Assembly (NCBI RefSeq): GCF_028747785.1
Contig: NZ_CP118158.1
Span: 2,170,001-2,234,000 of the forward strand
Direction: 5' to 3'
Source of the DNA: Halosimplex aquaticum
GTDB taxonomy: Archaea; Halobacteriota; Halobacteria; Halobacteriales; Haloarculaceae
Length of the DNA stretch: 64,000 nt
A program made the translations under genes and the position numbers. The notes beneath the pieces are model-generated. The model had not been told where the DNA came from. It searched no databases and saw only the letters and a list, made by a program, of their open reading frames with translations. This document shows, piece after piece, positions 52,705-60,430 of the stretch. Numbering within the stretch: position 1 is the first letter of the stretch; the number at the start of each line of letters is the position of its first letter.

Positions 52705-54480
52705 ATGGTACGCCCGCTGTACTGGGTACTCGCCGGGATCGTCGTCTACACGGTGGGGGCGATGGCGTTGCAGGCGAGGGGGTATCTCCCCGAGTCCGTC
52801 CGGATCTCCGGCCCGATCATGACGCTCCACACCGGCCGCGGTCGCGCATTCCTCACGAAACTCGCCGCGCCCAAGCGCCTGTGGCGCGCGTGGGGGAACT
52901 TCGGCGTCGGGATGGCGCTCGTCACGATGGTCGGCATGTTCGCCGCCGTCTTCAACGCCGGCTGGCAGGCCATGCAACAGCCCGAGGCCCAGCCCGTCCA
53001 GAACCCCCAGAACGTGCTCGTCATCCCGGGCCTCAACGACTTCCTCCCGCCCGCCGCCGCCCCGGAGATCATCCTCGGCCTGCTCATCGGCCTCGTCGTC
53101 CACGAGGGCGGCCACGGCCTCCTCTGTCGCGTCGAGGACATCGACATCGACTCGATGGGCCTGGCCTTCTTCGCGTTCATCCCCGTCGGCGCGTTCGTCG
53201 AACCCGACGAGGAGAACCGGCTGCGCGCCTCCCGCGGCAGCCAGACACGGATGTTCGCCGCCGGCGTGACCAACAACTTCCTCGTCGCCTTCGTCGGCTT
53301 CCTCCTCCTTTTCGGCCCGGTCTCTGGCGCCATCGCCGTCGCCTCGGGCGTTCCGGTGGGCAACGTCGCCGAGGGGTCGGCCGCCCAGGCCGCCGGTCTC
53401 GGCCACGGCGACGTGATAACCCAGGTCGAGGGCCAGCAGGTTGCAAACGTCTCGGAATTCGAGGCGGCCCTCGCGGACATCGAGGACCGGAACGTGACGA
53501 TCACGCTGAAGAGCGGTGAGACGACGACGCTCGAGCGGAAGCTCATGCTGATGCGGTCGGTCCCGTCAGTGATCGGCGGTATCAAACCAAATCAGCAGGA
53601 TCCGACGGTTGTCAGGGCTATCAACGGCAGTGCCGTCTACACCGAACGCGGGTTCGTCGAGGCGTTAACCGGACGTGAGACGGCGACGATCCGGACGAAC
53701 CGCGGGAACGCCACCTTCGCGGTCGGCGCCTACGGCCTGGCCGTCGAGAACGGCCCGATCGCCAACGCCTCCGTCCCGACTGACGGGACCGACGTCATCG
53801 TCACGCACGTCGCCGGCGAACGGACGCCCAACGCCTCCGTCTACAGCGACGTCGTGAGCGGCCTCGACGCCGGCCAGACGGTGACCGTGCGGGCGTCGGT
53901 GGGCGACGTCCGCCAAACGTACAACGTGACCGTCGGCTGGAGCGGGCGCGGCGACGCGCTCGGCCTGCGGACCCAGCAGGGCTTCAGCGGCATCGCGGTG
54001 GTCGACACAGGCATCGACGTGTACCCGGCCGCGCAGTTCCTCGCGTACCTCGGCGGGTTCAGCGGGCCGTGGGGCGGTCTGTTCTCCGGGCAGTTCCTCC
54101 AGCAGATGTTCGTCGTCCTGCTGGTGCCGTTCCTGAGCACCATCGCGCCGGGCATCGGCTACAACTTCGCCGGGTTCCTCCCGGACGTGGCGAACTTCTA
54201 CACCGTCACCGGCCCGCTCTCGGCGCTCGGCGGCGGCGTCTTCATGATCGCCAACGTCCTCTTCTGGACGGCCTGGGTCAACCTGAACCTCGGCGTGTTC
54301 AACTGCGTCCCCACCTTCCCCCTCGACGGCGGCCACATCCTCAGATCCTCCGCCGAATCCGTCGTCGCCCGCCTCCCCATCGAGAACGGCCGCCGCGCCA
54401 CCACCGCCGTCACCGCGTCGATCAGCCTCCTGATGCTCGCCGGCCTGTTCCTGATGCTGTTCGGCCCGCAGATCTTCTGA
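52705..54480 (+). CDS. Site-2 protease family metalloprotease with PDZ domain(s)
   Basis: A 591-aa membrane zinc protease. It has N-terminal helices (~5-25, 70-90), the zinc motif IGLVVHEGGHGLLCRVEDI (HExxH, ~130), a helix ~185-210, an extracytoplasmic PDZ (VGNVAEGSAAQAAGLGHGDVITQVEGQQVANVSEFEAAL, ~220-265), a second beta-rich region (~275-430) that may be another PDZ, then the third-ligand motif NLGVFNCVPTFPLDGGHILRS (~535) and two last helices. It resembles RseP/S2P enzymes. The gene is flanked by inverted copies of the R/E repeat on both sides. Confidence 0.9.
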   Translation: MVRPLYWVLAGIVVYTVGAMALQARGYLPESVRISGPIMTLHTGRGRAFLTKLAAPKRLWRAWGNFGVGMALVTMVGMFAAVFNAGWQAMQQPEAQPVQNPQNVLVIPGLNDFLPPAAAPEIILGLLIGLVVHEGGHGLLCRVEDIDIDSMGLAFFAFIPVGAFVEPDEENRLRASRGSQTRMFAAGVTNNFLVAFVGFLLLFGPVSGAIAVASGVPVGNVAEGSAAQAAGLGHGDVITQVEGQQVANVSEFEAALADIEDRNVTITLKSGETTTLERKLMLMRSVPSVIGGIKPNQQDPTVVRAINGSAVYTERGFVEALTGRETATIRTNRGNATFAVGAYGLAVENGPIANASVPTDGTDVIVTHVAGERTPNASVYSDVVSGLDAGQTVTVRASVGDVRQTYNVTVGWSGRGDALGLRTQQGFSGIAVVDTGIDVYPAAQFLAYLGGFSGPWGGLFSGQFLQQMFVVLLVPFLSTIAPGIGYNFAGFLPDVANFYTVTGPLSALGGGVFMIANVLFWTAWVNLNLGVFNCVPTFPLDGGHILRSSAESVVARLPIENGRRATTAVTASISLLMLAGLFLMLFGPQIF

Positions 54481-54482
54481 AA

Positions 54483-54605
54483 CCATCTTTTTGGCGGAGG
54501 GGGTTTCCTCGCTCGCTTCGCGCCGTTCGCATCGAGGCTCTCACTTCGTTCGAGCCTCGCGCTCGCTGCGGGAACCCCTCCGCCAAAAACATGGGTGAAA
54601 AAGGC
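54483..54605 (+). repeat. Dispersed repeat module R, copy R6 (long-arm variant)
   Basis: It begins CCATCTTTTTGGCGG 3 nt after the protease stop and ends CCGCCAAAAACATGGGTG with AAAAAGGCC. The arms GGCGGAGGGGGTT...AACCCCTCCGCC pair, and the interior matches R1 (TTCCTCGCTCGCT, GAGGCTC...GAGCCTCGC). Same orientation as R1-R3, opposite to R4 and R5. Confidence 0.85.
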
Positions 54606-54712
54606 CGAACTCGCGCGGAGCGCGAGTTCGGTGTCTGCGGGAGTGAGCACCGCGAACGACCGCAGGCTCGTCAGAGCTTGCTCTGACGGTGAACCGGCGC
54701 CTTCGGTGCCGA
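54606..54712 (+). repeat. Module E, copy E6: four-hairpin block
   Basis: Same four hairpins as E4 in the opposite orientation (GAACTCGCGCGGAGCGCG on this strand, GTGTCTGCGGGAGTGAGC, GTCAGAGCTTGCTCTGAC, GGCGCCTTCGGTGCC). On the E4 strand it keeps the CTCC centre. The 3' end nearly touches the sufS stop (54724), so it separates the convergent ends of the protease and sufS genes. Confidence 0.85.
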
Positions 54713-54723
54713 ACGCCACGGTC

Positions 54724-55965
54724 CTACGCGAACAGCTGACGCGCCTCGTCCAGCGCCGCGACGAGCTTGTCGACTTCCGCTTTCGTGTTGTAGATGTAGA
54801 AGCTGGCCCGGGTCGAGGAGGGGATGCCGAGCTTGTCGTGGAGCGGTTGGGTGCAGTGGTCGCCGGCCCGCACCGCGACGGCGTACTCGTTGAGGATCTC
54901 CGAGGCGTCGTGGGCGTGGACGCCGTCGAGGTTGAACGAGACGAGCGCCGCGCGGTCGTCACCGGGCGGCCCCAGAATGTCGATGTCCTCGAACTCCGAG
55001 AGGCGGTCGTAGGCGTACTCGGCGAGTTCCTCGCCGTGGCGCTGGACGTTCTCCATCCCGATGTCGTCGAGGTAGTCACACGCCTCCGCGAGGGCGATGC
55101 CCTGCGCGATGACGGGCGTCCCGGCCTCGAACTTCCAGGGGAGGTCGTGCCACGTCGAGTCCTCGTAGGTCACCTTCTCGATCATCATGCCGCCGTAGAG
55201 GTACGGCTGCATCTCCTCCAGCAGGCGCTCTTTCCCGTAGAGGACGCCGATGCCCGTCGGGCCGCACATCTTGTGCCCGGAGAACGCGAAGAAGTCGGCG
55301 TCCATCGCCTGGACGTCGACGGGCATGTGCGGGACCGACTGGGCGCCGTCCACGAAGTACAGCGCGTCGTGGTCGTGGGCGATCTCGCCGATCGCTTCGA
55401 CCGGGTTGATCGTCCCGAGCGTGTTCGAGACGTGGATCATGCTGACCATCGCGGTGTCGTCGGTGATCAGCTCGCGAGCGTGGTCCACGTCGAGGTAGCC
55501 CTCCTCGTCGACCCGGATGAACTTCACGTCGGCGCCGGTCTTCTTGGCGAGTTGCTGCCAGGTGACCAGCGTCGCGTGGTGGTCCATCTCGGTGAGGACG
55601 ATTTCGTCGCCCGGACCGAGTTCGGCCAGTCCCCAGGCGTAGGCGACGGTGTTGACCGCCTCGGTCGCGTTCTTGGTGAAGACGACCTCCTCGCGCCCCT
55701 CGGCGCCGATGAACTCGGCGACGCGGTCGTGGGCCTCCTCGTAGGCGATGGAGGCCTCCTGGCTGAGGTGGTGCAGACCGCGGTGGACGTTGGCGTTGGT
55801 GTGGCGGTAGTAGTGCGAGATGGCGTCGACGACGGGGTCCGGCGTCTGGCTCGTCGCCGCGTTGTCGAGGTAGACGAGCTGCTCGCCCCTGAACTCCCGT
55901 TCGAGGATCGGGAAGTCCTCCCGTATGCGCTCGACGTCGAGCGGCTCCGATTCTGACAGTCCCAT
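54724..55965 (-). CDS. sufS: SufS-type cysteine desulfurase
   Basis: It takes sulfur from cysteine for Fe-S clusters. The 413-aa PLP enzyme shows YLDNAATSQTP (~30), ATEAVNTVAYAWG (~95), HATLVTWQQLAKK, VDGAQSVPHMPVDVQ with the PLP Asp/Gln region, the PLP Lys in FSGHKMCGPTG (~232), and the active-site Cys in RAGDHCTQPL (~365), the SufS form with a short catalytic loop. It likely serves the SufU-type scaffold encoded at 47.3 kb. Confidence 0.95.
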   Translation of the reverse strand: MGLSESEPLDVERIREDFPILEREFRGEQLVYLDNAATSQTPDPVVDAISHYYRHTNANVHRGLHHLSQEASIAYEEAHDRVAEFIGAEGREEVVFTKNATEAVNTVAYAWGLAELGPGDEIVLTEMDHHATLVTWQQLAKKTGADVKFIRVDEEGYLDVDHARELITDDTAMVSMIHVSNTLGTINPVEAIGEIAHDHDALYFVDGAQSVPHMPVDVQAMDADFFAFSGHKMCGPTGIGVLYGKERLLEEMQPYLYGGMMIEKVTYEDSTWHDLPWKFEAGTPVIAQGIALAEACDYLDDIGMENVQRHGEELAEYAYDRLSEFEDIDILGPPGDDRAALVSFNLDGVHAHDASEILNEYAVAVRAGDHCTQPLHDKLGIPSSTRASFYIYNTKAEVDKLVAALDEARQLFA

Positions 55966-56037
55966 TGGGAGAACGGACGCACTCGACGGCTAACATTCCT
56001 TCGGTTCGCGCGAACTCTGTTTTGCGCTTTCCGAAAG

Positions 56038-56517
56038 CTATCCGTCAGCGAGCGAGAGCCGATCGCGTTCGTTCTCAGGGATCGGATTTCGATACTTGAC
56101 GTCTTCGCCCGCGCAGAGCAGTTCGAAGTCGTCGTCGGTCGTTACGAGATAGTCCGCGTCGTGAGCCCGTGCCATTGCGAGGACGAACGAGTCGTATACG
56201 TCGTGGTCCTTCTCGGCATTGATGTCGTACGCTTCCGAGAGAACAGTGTCAGTTGCCCCCACGATTCGCGCGGGGCTCGCAAGCAACGACTGGACGGCAT
56301 TTCTCGCCGCCACCGTTTCGACCTCGAAGTTTCGAGTCATGATGTACTGTGCCCGGAGTGGATAGTAATCCGGGACGAGCAATGTGTTCGGTCCGTCAAG
56401 CGCATCACGGAGCCACGGGAACACCTCGTCGTGGACCGGGTGATCGTCGGTCAGCCCGATCGCAACGACGTTCACGTCCGTAAGAATCGAAACTTCGGCG
56501 GGAATCTCACCGCTCAT
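56038..56517 (-). CDS. PIN-domain toxin (VapC-like)
   Basis: A 159-aa PIN-domain protein. Acidic residues are seen in VSILTDVNVVAIGLTDDHP (~14), LSEAYDINAEKDHDVYDSFVLAMARAHDADYLVTTDDDFELL (~108-135), the arrangement for Mg-dependent RNase activity. It overlaps its AbrB-type partner gene by four bases (ATGA), antitoxin first, the usual order. Lower GC than neighbours suggests transfer. Confidence 0.88.
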   Translation of the reverse strand: MSGEIPAEVSILTDVNVVAIGLTDDHPVHDEVFPWLRDALDGPNTLLVPDYYPLRAQYIMTRNFEVETVAARNAVQSLLASPARIVGATDTVLSEAYDINAEKDHDVYDSFVLAMARAHDADYLVTTDDDFELLCAGEDVKYRNPIPENERDRLSLADG

Positions 56518-56792
56518 TCGTCCGTCTCTATGGGACCGAACAAGGCCTCGCCCGCGTCGGTCGGCGTACTGTTCGACCAGTCGCTCCGACCAGCGGTCGC
56601 GGTCTCCAGTCTCGCGCTCGGAGCTGGGTCAATTTCGAGGACGGAGCCTCGCAACTGCGCCGGTATTTCGTCGTTAGGTTCGATACCGAGTCGGTCCCTC
56701 ACTGACTTGGGAATCGTGATCCGACCGCGGTCGTCGACGCGGAGCGTCACTTGCTCCCCCTCTTCGTCCCCTTCGTGCGTTCGGATACCCAT
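56514..56792 (-). CDS. AbrB-family antitoxin (VapB-like)
   Basis: A 92-aa protein with an AbrB swapped-hairpin domain near residues 15-55 (VTLRVDDRGRITIPKSVRDRLGIEPNDEIPAQLRGSVLEIDP), which should bind DNA and repress the operon. The C-terminal ~40 residues are the likely toxin-neutralising tail. The start MGIRTHEGDEEGEQ is preferred to an ATG 21 nt upstream, judged from the TATA box at 56822-56834. Confidence 0.85.
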   Translation of the reverse strand: MGIRTHEGDEEGEQVTLRVDDRGRITIPKSVRDRLGIEPNDEIPAQLRGSVLEIDPAPSARLETATAGRSDWSNSTPTDAGEALFGPIETDE

Positions 56793-56821
56793 TTTGATCC
56801 CTCTGAATCCCACTACTACGT

Positions 56822-56834
56822 TGATATTAAAAGG
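56822..56834 (-). promoter_or_regulatory. TATA-like box of the AbrB/PIN operon
   Basis: TGATATTAAAAGG is a strong AT-rich tract between divergent-free minus-strand genes. Read on the minus strand (CCTTTTAATATCA) its end lies 29 nt before the ATG at 56792, so transcription should begin within a few bases of the start codon. Confidence 0.55.
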
Positions 56835-56853
56835 ATTTTCGACTGGATCGGTC

Positions 56854-57183
56854 TCAGAACCACCGATCGACCGGCAAGACGTCCGTGAGCGTCGTGACTA
56901 CGAGCCCACCGCCGAGAAGCGCCACTCCCAGTCCGACGGCGACCGCCGCAGTGCCCTCCGCTTGACCCACCGCGGCCGCGCCCGAGGCGAAGAGGAGAAC
57001 GCCGATCCCCACCAGTAACAGCGTCCCGACGGCGCCGAGGATCGCGTCCTCGACGGCGTCGTGGACGATCTCGTAGAGTTCGTCTTCGTCGATACCGGGC
57101 GAGACGCCGCCGTCGGAGACCCGCGGATCGGACCCCTCCGGAAACGCCGCCGGCCCGTCGCCGTCGCTATCGCGGTCGGTCAT
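56854..57183 (-). CDS. Small two-helix membrane protein
   Basis: A 109-aa protein. The N-terminal ~45 residues are acidic and partly helical (DEDELYEIVHDAVEDAILGAV), followed by two hydrophobic segments (~47-70, ~76-100) and a short tail DVLPVDRWF. No family recognised. Confidence 0.6.
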   Translation of the reverse strand: MTDRDSDGDGPAAFPEGSDPRVSDGGVSPGIDEDELYEIVHDAVEDAILGAVGTLLLVGIGVLLFASGAAAVGQAEGTAAVAVGLGVALLGGGLVVTTLTDVLPVDRWF

Positions 57184-57241
57184 GGATATGTCGTCTCAGT
57201 ACGAGTTCAGAAGTGTTCCGGTCGACGCGGCCGGGCCGCGC

Positions 57242-57532
57242 TTACATCCAGAGCAGTTGCGCGTGGCGAGTGCCGTCGAGTTCGAGGACGTTCTCCTCGT
57301 CGACGAACCCGTGTTCGATGGCCAGTTCGACCGCCTCGGTGCCGACGATGTTCGCGGTCGAGCACCGCGAGAGGCTGTCGACGACCTCCTCCTCGGTCGC
57401 CTCGTCGCCGTCGTAGAACTCCGGCTCGACGGTCAGCGAGACGGTGCCGTTCTCGTAGGTCTCGCCCAGGTCCTCCGGGTCGCAGACGGAGACGAGCAGC
57501 CCCTCGTCGGTGTCGCGTTCGTTGAGGAGCAT
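57242..57532 (-). CDS. DUF424 family protein
   Basis: A 96-aa protein with the archaeal DUF424 pattern: MLLNERDTDEGLLVSVCDPEDLGETYENG, VEPEFYDGDEATEEEV, SRCSTANIVGTEAVELAIEHGFVDEENVLELDGTRHAQLLWM. The Ser/Thr-Ala-Asn-Ile-Val-Gly segment and the C-terminal His-Ala-Gln are the conserved features. Function unknown, though it is widely conserved in archaea. It follows the TPR gene by 3 nt in the same direction. Confidence 0.88.
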   Translation of the reverse strand: MLLNERDTDEGLLVSVCDPEDLGETYENGTVSLTVEPEFYDGDEATEEEVVDSLSRCSTANIVGTEAVELAIEHGFVDEENVLELDGTRHAQLLWM

Positions 57533-57535
57533 CGC

Positions 57536-58264
57536 CTACTCCATCATCTCCGCTTCGGCCTGCTGGCGGAGTTCGTCGGCCTCCTCGGCCAGTTCCTCGG
57601 CGCGTTCGTCCTCGCCGAGTTCTTCGAGCGCGCGGGCCTTCTCCTCGATGACCTCGGCGTTGCGGAAGCCGAGGCGGATGGCGTTGTCGAAGGCGTTGCG
57701 GGCGTCCTCGGCGAGGCCGCGTTCGAGCAGGAAGAAACCGCGGTTGTACCAGCCCTGGGCGAACCGGGGGTCGATCTCGACGGCGCGCTCGGCGTGTTCG
57801 AGCGCCTGCTCGGTGCGGCCGGACTGCCAGAACGCGAAGGCGAGGTTGGTCTCGGCCGTCGCGGCGTGCTCGGAGTCGTCGTCGATGTTGAGGGCCTCGC
57901 GGTAGGCGCCGATGGCGGCGTCCCACTCCTCCAGTTCGGCGTGGGCGGCGCCCTTGTTCGTCCAGGCCTCCTGCTCTATCTTCTCGTCGTCGGCGAAGCG
58001 AGCGGCCCGTTCGAGGGCGTCGGTCGCCTGCTCGTAGCGGTTGATGCCGATGTAGCTCAGGCCCACGTCGAGGAGTTCCTCGGCGTCGACCTCGTTCGCG
58101 GCGATGTTCCGCTCGTCGAGTTCGTCCGCGAGAACGCGCGAGTCGACGGGGTCGACCTGGTCTGGGTCGACCTCGAACTCCGGCGGATCGATGTCGAACC
58201 CCTCGTAGGGGTCGCCGAATCCCTGCCCGGAGGAGAACTCGTGGTCGTCCCGGTCGTCAGTCAT
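57536..58264 (-). CDS. TPR-repeat protein
   Basis: A 242-aa acidic protein with about four tetratricopeptide repeats from residue ~60 to 230 (EELLDVGLSYIGINRYEQATDALERAARF, EAWTNKGAAHAELEEWDAAIGAYREAL, ATAETNLAFAFWQSGRTEQALEHAERAVEIDP, AQGWYNRGFFLLERGLAEDARNAFDNAI). The first ~55 residues are acidic and disordered. It is a protein-protein interaction scaffold. It probably forms an operon with DUF424 downstream. Confidence 0.88.
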   Translation of the reverse strand: MTDDRDDHEFSSGQGFGDPYEGFDIDPPEFEVDPDQVDPVDSRVLADELDERNIAANEVDAEELLDVGLSYIGINRYEQATDALERAARFADDEKIEQEAWTNKGAAHAELEEWDAAIGAYREALNIDDDSEHAATAETNLAFAFWQSGRTEQALEHAERAVEIDPRFAQGWYNRGFFLLERGLAEDARNAFDNAIRLGFRNAEVIEEKARALEELGEDERAEELAEEADELRQQAEAEMME

Positions 58265-58310
58265 ACCCCGGAATATGCGAGGAAGATGGATAAGGGCTAC
58301 GTCACAGTCG

Positions 58311-58595
58311 TTACCCGTCCGCGTCCGAGCCGGCGCGGGAGCCGTCGGCCGAATCCCCGCCCTGCTCTGCGTCGACCGCGTCGTCCGGTGCAGTATCCCC
58401 GCCCTCCTCTCTCCTGACGGTGAACTCGTCGAACTGGACGGTAGCGCTCACGATGAGATAGCCGAGTGCGATAGCGAAGGCGAGCGTCCCGTCGTACTGG
58501 TAGTCGCTGATCGGTCGGAGGGCCGGAGTCAGCGTCACGACGAGGGCGGCCGTGCAGCGGCGGAGGGTCCGGCGGAGGGCGGCGGCGTCATCCAT
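58311..58595 (-). CDS. Small membrane protein, tandem paralogue 3 of 3
   Basis: A 94-aa protein: MDDAAALRRTLRRCTAALVVTL followed by two hydrophobic segments (~13-25 and ~38-55) and an acidic Gly/Asp/Ala tail of ~35 residues. The first ~20 residues nearly repeat those of the two upstream neighbours (58676-58966 and 59028-59276), so the three genes arose by duplication. Function unknown. The upstream open frame is out of register with the paralogues, which fixes the ATG at 58595. Confidence 0.68.
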   Translation of the reverse strand: MDDAAALRRTLRRCTAALVVTLTPALRPISDYQYDGTLAFAIALGYLIVSATVQFDEFTVRREEGGDTAPDDAVDAEQGGDSADGSRAGSDADG

Positions 58596-58675
58596 GTCTC
58601 TCTGCGAGACCGGTGAGACGCTAAGTCTGGTGGTCGACGCGAGCGGCGGCGCGATCACGAGGGGAGCCGCACCGA

Positions 58676-58966
58676 CTACCAGGGTCCGCCGTACGCCCCC
58701 ACCGGCGGGCGGTCGTCCCCGCCGTCGTCTGACTCCCCGTCGTCGGCGTCGCCCTCGTCACCGATGTCGCTCGGGCTGTCGGGCCGTCGAAAGAGCCCGG
58801 CGAGCAGGCTCGCGGCGAGGTATCCGATGGCGAGGTACGCGAGCGGGTAGCCGAGGCTGCTGCTCGGATCGTACGGGTCGGTGTTCGCGACGATCATCCC
58901 GAGTCCGACGACGAGGACGGCGGTGCAGCGACGGAGGGTCACGCGGAGGGCGGCGGCGTCGTCCAT
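58676..58966 (-). CDS. Small membrane protein, tandem paralogue 2 of 3
   Basis: A 96-aa protein: MDDAAALRVTLRRCTAVLVVGLGMIVA, a second hydrophobic segment (YPLAYLAIGYLAASLLAGL, ~40-62) and an acidic tail ending GAYGGPW. The start shared with the neighbouring paralogue supports ATG 58966 over an ATG 27 nt upstream. The shared Arg-Arg-Cys-Thr-Ala stretch is the hallmark of the trio. Confidence 0.7.
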   Translation of the reverse strand: MDDAAALRVTLRRCTAVLVVGLGMIVANTDPYDPSSSLGYPLAYLAIGYLAASLLAGLFRRPDSPSDIGDEGDADDGESDDGGDDRPPVGAYGGPW

Positions 58967-59027
58967 ACCCACCGATGAACCCGGGCGGGACACTAACGGT
59001 GACGGTCCGACGAGCGCGGCCCGCCCG

Positions 59028-59276
59028 TCAGGACGACCGCGGGCCGTCTGCGTCGGATTCAGTCTCCCCCGGTGGCGTGACGTCGACGACGGCCGCGCGC
59101 TCGTTGTAGAGTCTCGCGACGCCGAAGAGGGCGCTCGCGACGAGATAGATCAGCGCACCGACGAGGAGCGGCGTCCCGTCGAAGCCGGAACTCACCTCGC
59201 CGAACCCGATACCGAGGACGGCGACGACGAGGGCCGTACACCGTCGAACCGTCCGCTGGAGGGCGTCGGACGACAT
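59028..59276 (-). CDS. Small membrane protein, tandem paralogue 1 of 3
   Basis: An 82-aa protein: MSSDALQRTVRRCTALVVAVLGIGFG, second hydrophobic segment LLVGALIYLVASALFGVARLY (~38-58) and a polar tail. It is the most diverged of three tandem paralogues, but the helix with Arg-Arg-Cys-Thr-Ala is conserved. Cys in a membrane-entry position could bind a ligand or pair between proteins; this is speculation. Confidence 0.68.
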   Translation of the reverse strand: MSSDALQRTVRRCTALVVAVLGIGFGEVSSGFDGTPLLVGALIYLVASALFGVARLYNERAAVVDVTPPGETESDADGPRSS

Positions 59277-59357
59277 ACCTGTTCGTCCGCAGCCACGCAG
59301 TAAATGTCTGGTGGCCCGGCCACAGCACCGAAGGGCGAGGCGGTCCGACGGGCGGAC

Positions 59358-59915
59358 ATGGGCAAGCGACTGTTCGTCAGCGTCGACCTCGACGGACTGG
59401 CCGACGAGATCGCGGCCGTTCAGGACCACTTCGAGGACGCTTCCGGCCTCAACTTCGTCGATCCCGAACAGGCCCACGTCACGGTGAAGTTCCTCGGCGA
59501 CACCGACTCCGAGCGAGTCGAGGACCTCGTCGGCGAACTCGACGCGGCGGTCGAGGACGCGGGCGTCGATCCCTTCGAAGCGGAGTTCGGCGGCCTCGGC
59601 GTCTTCCCGAGTCTCGATTACATCAGCGTGGTCTGGGTCGGCACGCGCACCGGCGGCGAGGAGCTGACGCGGCTCCACGAGGCCGTCGAGGAGCGGACGA
59701 CAGCGATGGGCTTCGACGCGGAAGACCACGAGTTCACGCCGCACGTCACGGTCGCGCGGATGGAACACGCCGGCGACAAGAGCCTCGTTCAGGAGGTCGT
59801 CCGCGGGCGCGACCCGGACGTCGGGACGCTGGCCGTCGAGGAAATCAGATTGAAAGAGAGCACGCTCGGCCCCGACGGGCCGACCTACGAGACGGTCGAG
59901 CGGTTTCCGCTCTAG
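59358..59915 (+). CDS. thpR: RNA 2',3'-cyclic phosphodiesterase (ThpR/LigT family)
   Basis: A 185-aa two-lobed 2H phosphoesterase. Both catalytic His-x-Thr motifs are present: QAHVTVKFLGD (~39) and TPHVTVARM (~129). It starts MGKRLFVSVDLDGLADEI. The family hydrolyses 2',3'-cyclic phosphates, possibly in tRNA processing. ATG 59358 is supported by the family N-terminus (R-L-F-V-S-V-D); an 18-codon upstream extension is rejected. Confidence 0.92.
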   Translation: MGKRLFVSVDLDGLADEIAAVQDHFEDASGLNFVDPEQAHVTVKFLGDTDSERVEDLVGELDAAVEDAGVDPFEAEFGGLGVFPSLDYISVVWVGTRTGGEELTRLHEAVEERTTAMGFDAEDHEFTPHVTVARMEHAGDKSLVQEVVRGRDPDVGTLAVEEIRLKESTLGPDGPTYETVERFPL

Positions 59916-59943
59916 ACCGCGCCCCTCACCCCCTGTGACCGAT

Positions 59944-60219
59944 TCACAGCGCGGGGAGACCGCCCGGCAGGACCCGCGCCGCGACGTAGCCGTCGTCCGC
60001 AGGCGTCGGCGAGAGCTCCAGGCGGACAGTCGAGCCAGCCCCTCGCTCCGACAGCCGTTCCGCGACGAGGCCGTCCAGACAGTCGACGACCGTCCGCTCT
60101 TCGCCGCCCGGCGTCTCGACGGTCATCCGGCCCGACCCGTCCAGGGGGTCGACGATCCTGTGGGAGACGATCCCGCTCTCCGCCGCATCGGCCTCGGTCG
60201 TGCGCGTGGTTGTTGACAT
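59944..60219 (-). CDS. Conserved small haloarchaeal protein, unknown function
   Basis: A 91-aa protein: MSTTTRTTEADAAESGIVSHRIVDPLDGSGRMTVETPGGEERTVVDCLDGL, then an AERLSERGAGSTVRLELSPTPADDGYVAARVLPGG strand pair. It looks like a small all-beta domain and has no catalytic motif. A TATA-like TATTTATA at 60242-60249 fits its ATG (22 nt away). It converges with thpR. Confidence 0.66.
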   Translation of the reverse strand: MSTTTRTTEADAAESGIVSHRIVDPLDGSGRMTVETPGGEERTVVDCLDGLVAERLSERGAGSTVRLELSPTPADDGYVAARVLPGGLPAL

Positions 60220-60241
60220 ACTGTTTTATTCGCGCGAGCAG

Positions 60242-60249
60242 TATTTATA
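60242..60249 (-). promoter_or_regulatory. TATA box of the 59.9-60.2 kb gene
   Basis: TATTTATA lies in a short AT-rich tract; on the minus strand (TATAAATA) its edge is 22 nt before the ATG at 60219, so the mRNA is expected to be leaderless. The ~180 bp beyond toward the ZIP gene hold another AT-rich patch near 60390 (GTGATAATACTTAG), a probable promoter for zip. Confidence 0.6.
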
Positions 60250-60430
60250 TCTCACCGCATAGGAAGGAGAACATTCATAGTGCATATAAGGACCATTAAC
60301 CAGTCGTTGCCACGGCGCGGCCGCCCCGCCGGAATCCGGCCGCTCGTCGCACTCCATCGGCTTTAGGTCTGCCGAAACCAATCAGATTCGTGATAATACT
60401 TAGGGGGCCAGAGCCCCGACTACCACGGGC

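Noticed and set aside
44069..54712. A short ORF beginning MGEKGRTRA inside R/E copies, repeated with similar translations.
   Set aside because: Only MGEKG is shared by all copies; in R1, R2 and R3 the frame diverges at once. The similarity in R4-R6 is explained by near-identical DNA.
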